Shown one piece after another: positions 4,625 through 5,269 of a DNA stretch of 5,269 nucleotides. Each line of letters starts with the position of its first letter. The stretch's first letter is position 1. Where the stretch lies: contig CAIVXP010000079.1 in assembly GCA_903909905.1 (NCBI GenBank), forward strand, positions 1 to 5,269, given 5' to 3'. The notes beneath the pieces were generated by a model. It was given only the letters and a program-made list of their open reading frames with translations. It searched no databases and was not told the DNA's origin. The stretch is from Akkermansiaceae bacterium (GTDB lineage Bacteria; Verrucomicrobiota; Verrucomicrobiia; Verrucomicrobiales; Akkermansiaceae). Both the position numbers and the translations under genes were made by a program.

Positions 4625-5269
4625 TCAGGAGATCAGTTCGCAGAAGGTGTCGGGTTTGAGTCCGCAGGCGTTGCCTTCGTCGGTATCGATGTGGACTTCG
4701 AGTTTGAAAGACGGGTCGACTCGCACGACGAGGTTATCGAAAGTCATGGCGAGCGGGCCGTGGATTTTGAGTTTCATCATGTCGAGGTGCTTGACTCCAT
4801 AGTAGGAGGCATCGTCCGGGTGCATGTGAGCATGCGGTTGGGCGCGGATGACGCCTTCGTCGAGTTGGAAATAACCGTGGGGGCCCATGAGCATGCAGCC
4901 GGGGGTGCCTTTGATGTCGCCGGACATGCGCACGGGGATGTCGAAGCCGAGCGAGATGGCATCGGTGTAGGCCAGCTCGACCTGGTTGAGGTTGCGGCAG
5001 GGCCCGAGAATGCGGAGGTTGGAAATGATGCGGCTGCGGGGGCCGATGAGGGTGACCGATTCCTTGGCGGCGTATTGGCCCTCTTGATAGAGGCCTTTCA
5101 TCGGGGTCAGCTGATGGCCGGGACCAAAGAGTGCCTCGACAGCATCTTGGGTGAGGTGGCAATGGCGGGCCGAAATGTTGACCAGCAGGGCGTTGGGGGC
5201 CTTGGAGGCGGTCGGCAGCGGCAGGCCCATTTTGGCGTAAATTTGCTCGCGAACAAGGTGTTCGACGAC
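4625..5269 (-). CDS. pduL: PduL-type phosphotransacylase, 5' partial
   Basis: PduL transfers an acyl group from CoA to phosphate inside the microcompartment lumen. This regenerates CoA for the aldehyde dehydrogenase and supplies acyl-phosphate to AckA. The first Met in frame is at 5230, but the frame stays open to the window edge, giving 13 more codons (VVEHLVREQIYAK). With the following MGLPLP they look like the amphipathic encapsulation helix of BMC-targeted PduL. The true start is therefore probably outside the window, and 5230 is probably internal. Counting from that Met, family motifs are ARHCHLT (21-27, first metal-binding His motif), HAHMHPDDA (133-141, second His motif) and VHIDTDEGNACG (179-190, C-terminal motif). 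The two half-barrel domains and the zinc-binding histidines therefore appear intact. The stop is TGA at 4625-4627, followed by 54 nt before the next shell gene. Unlike Pta, PduL is typical of microcompartments. The assignment is firm; only the 5' end is uncertain. Confidence 0.95.
   Translation of the reverse strand, partial: VVEHLVREQIYAKMGLPLPTASKAPNALLVNISARHCHLTQDAVEALFGPGHQLTPMKGLYQEGQYAAKESVTLIGPRSRIISNLRILGPCRNLNQVELAYTDAISLGFDIPVRMSGDIKGTPGCMLMGPHGYFQLDEGVIRAQPHAHMHPDDASYYGVKHLDMMKLKIHGPLAMTFDNLVVRVDPSFKLEVHIDTDEGNACGLKPDTFCELIS

Overview
The window holds most of a bacterial microcompartment (BMC) operon, all on the minus strand, so transcription runs from position 5269 towards position 1. 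In transcription order it carries: pduL (phosphotransacylase, 5' end cut by the window edge), two hexameric shell genes (BMC-H), ackA (acetate/propionate-type kinase), a third BMC-H gene, a pentameric shell gene (BMC-P, EutN/CcmL family), a CoA-acylating aldehyde dehydrogenase with an N-terminal encapsulation helix, and a second BMC-P gene. No trimeric (BMC-T) shell gene is present. The last 190 bases are non-coding and full of short A-rich repeats.

The enzymes form a coherent pathway: aldehyde + CoA + NAD+ to acyl-CoA (aldehyde dehydrogenase), acyl-CoA + phosphate to acyl-phosphate (PduL), then acyl-phosphate + ADP to carboxylate + ATP (AckA). PduL, AckA, BMC-H, several BMC-P genes, an aldehyde dehydrogenase and no BMC-T is the pattern of the Planctomycetes/Verrucomicrobia (PV) type microcompartment. 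That type breaks down L-fucose, L-rhamnose or related deoxysugars through lactaldehyde. The signature class II sugar-phosphate aldolase, the lactaldehyde reductase and the regulator are not in this window and would be expected nearby. The substrate is therefore an inference from locus type. The host is probably a member of Verrucomicrobiota or Planctomycetota: GC-rich coding sequence, PV-type gene set, and no Shine-Dalgarno motif at any of the seven visible start codons. I lean to Verrucomicrobiota.

Beyond the genes, four things stand out. The terminal BMC-P gene is bracketed almost to the base by 36-bp inverted repeats (34/36 matching). A strong stem-loop with a GAAA tetraloop lies between the hexamer and pentamer genes, and a second hairpin precedes the dehydrogenase gene. 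All three BMC-H genes have leaders that lack G for 24-37 nt. AckA has conservative or unusual changes at three active-site positions that are normally invariant. Together the RNA elements suggest post-transcriptional control of shell stoichiometry, which is a hypothesis only.
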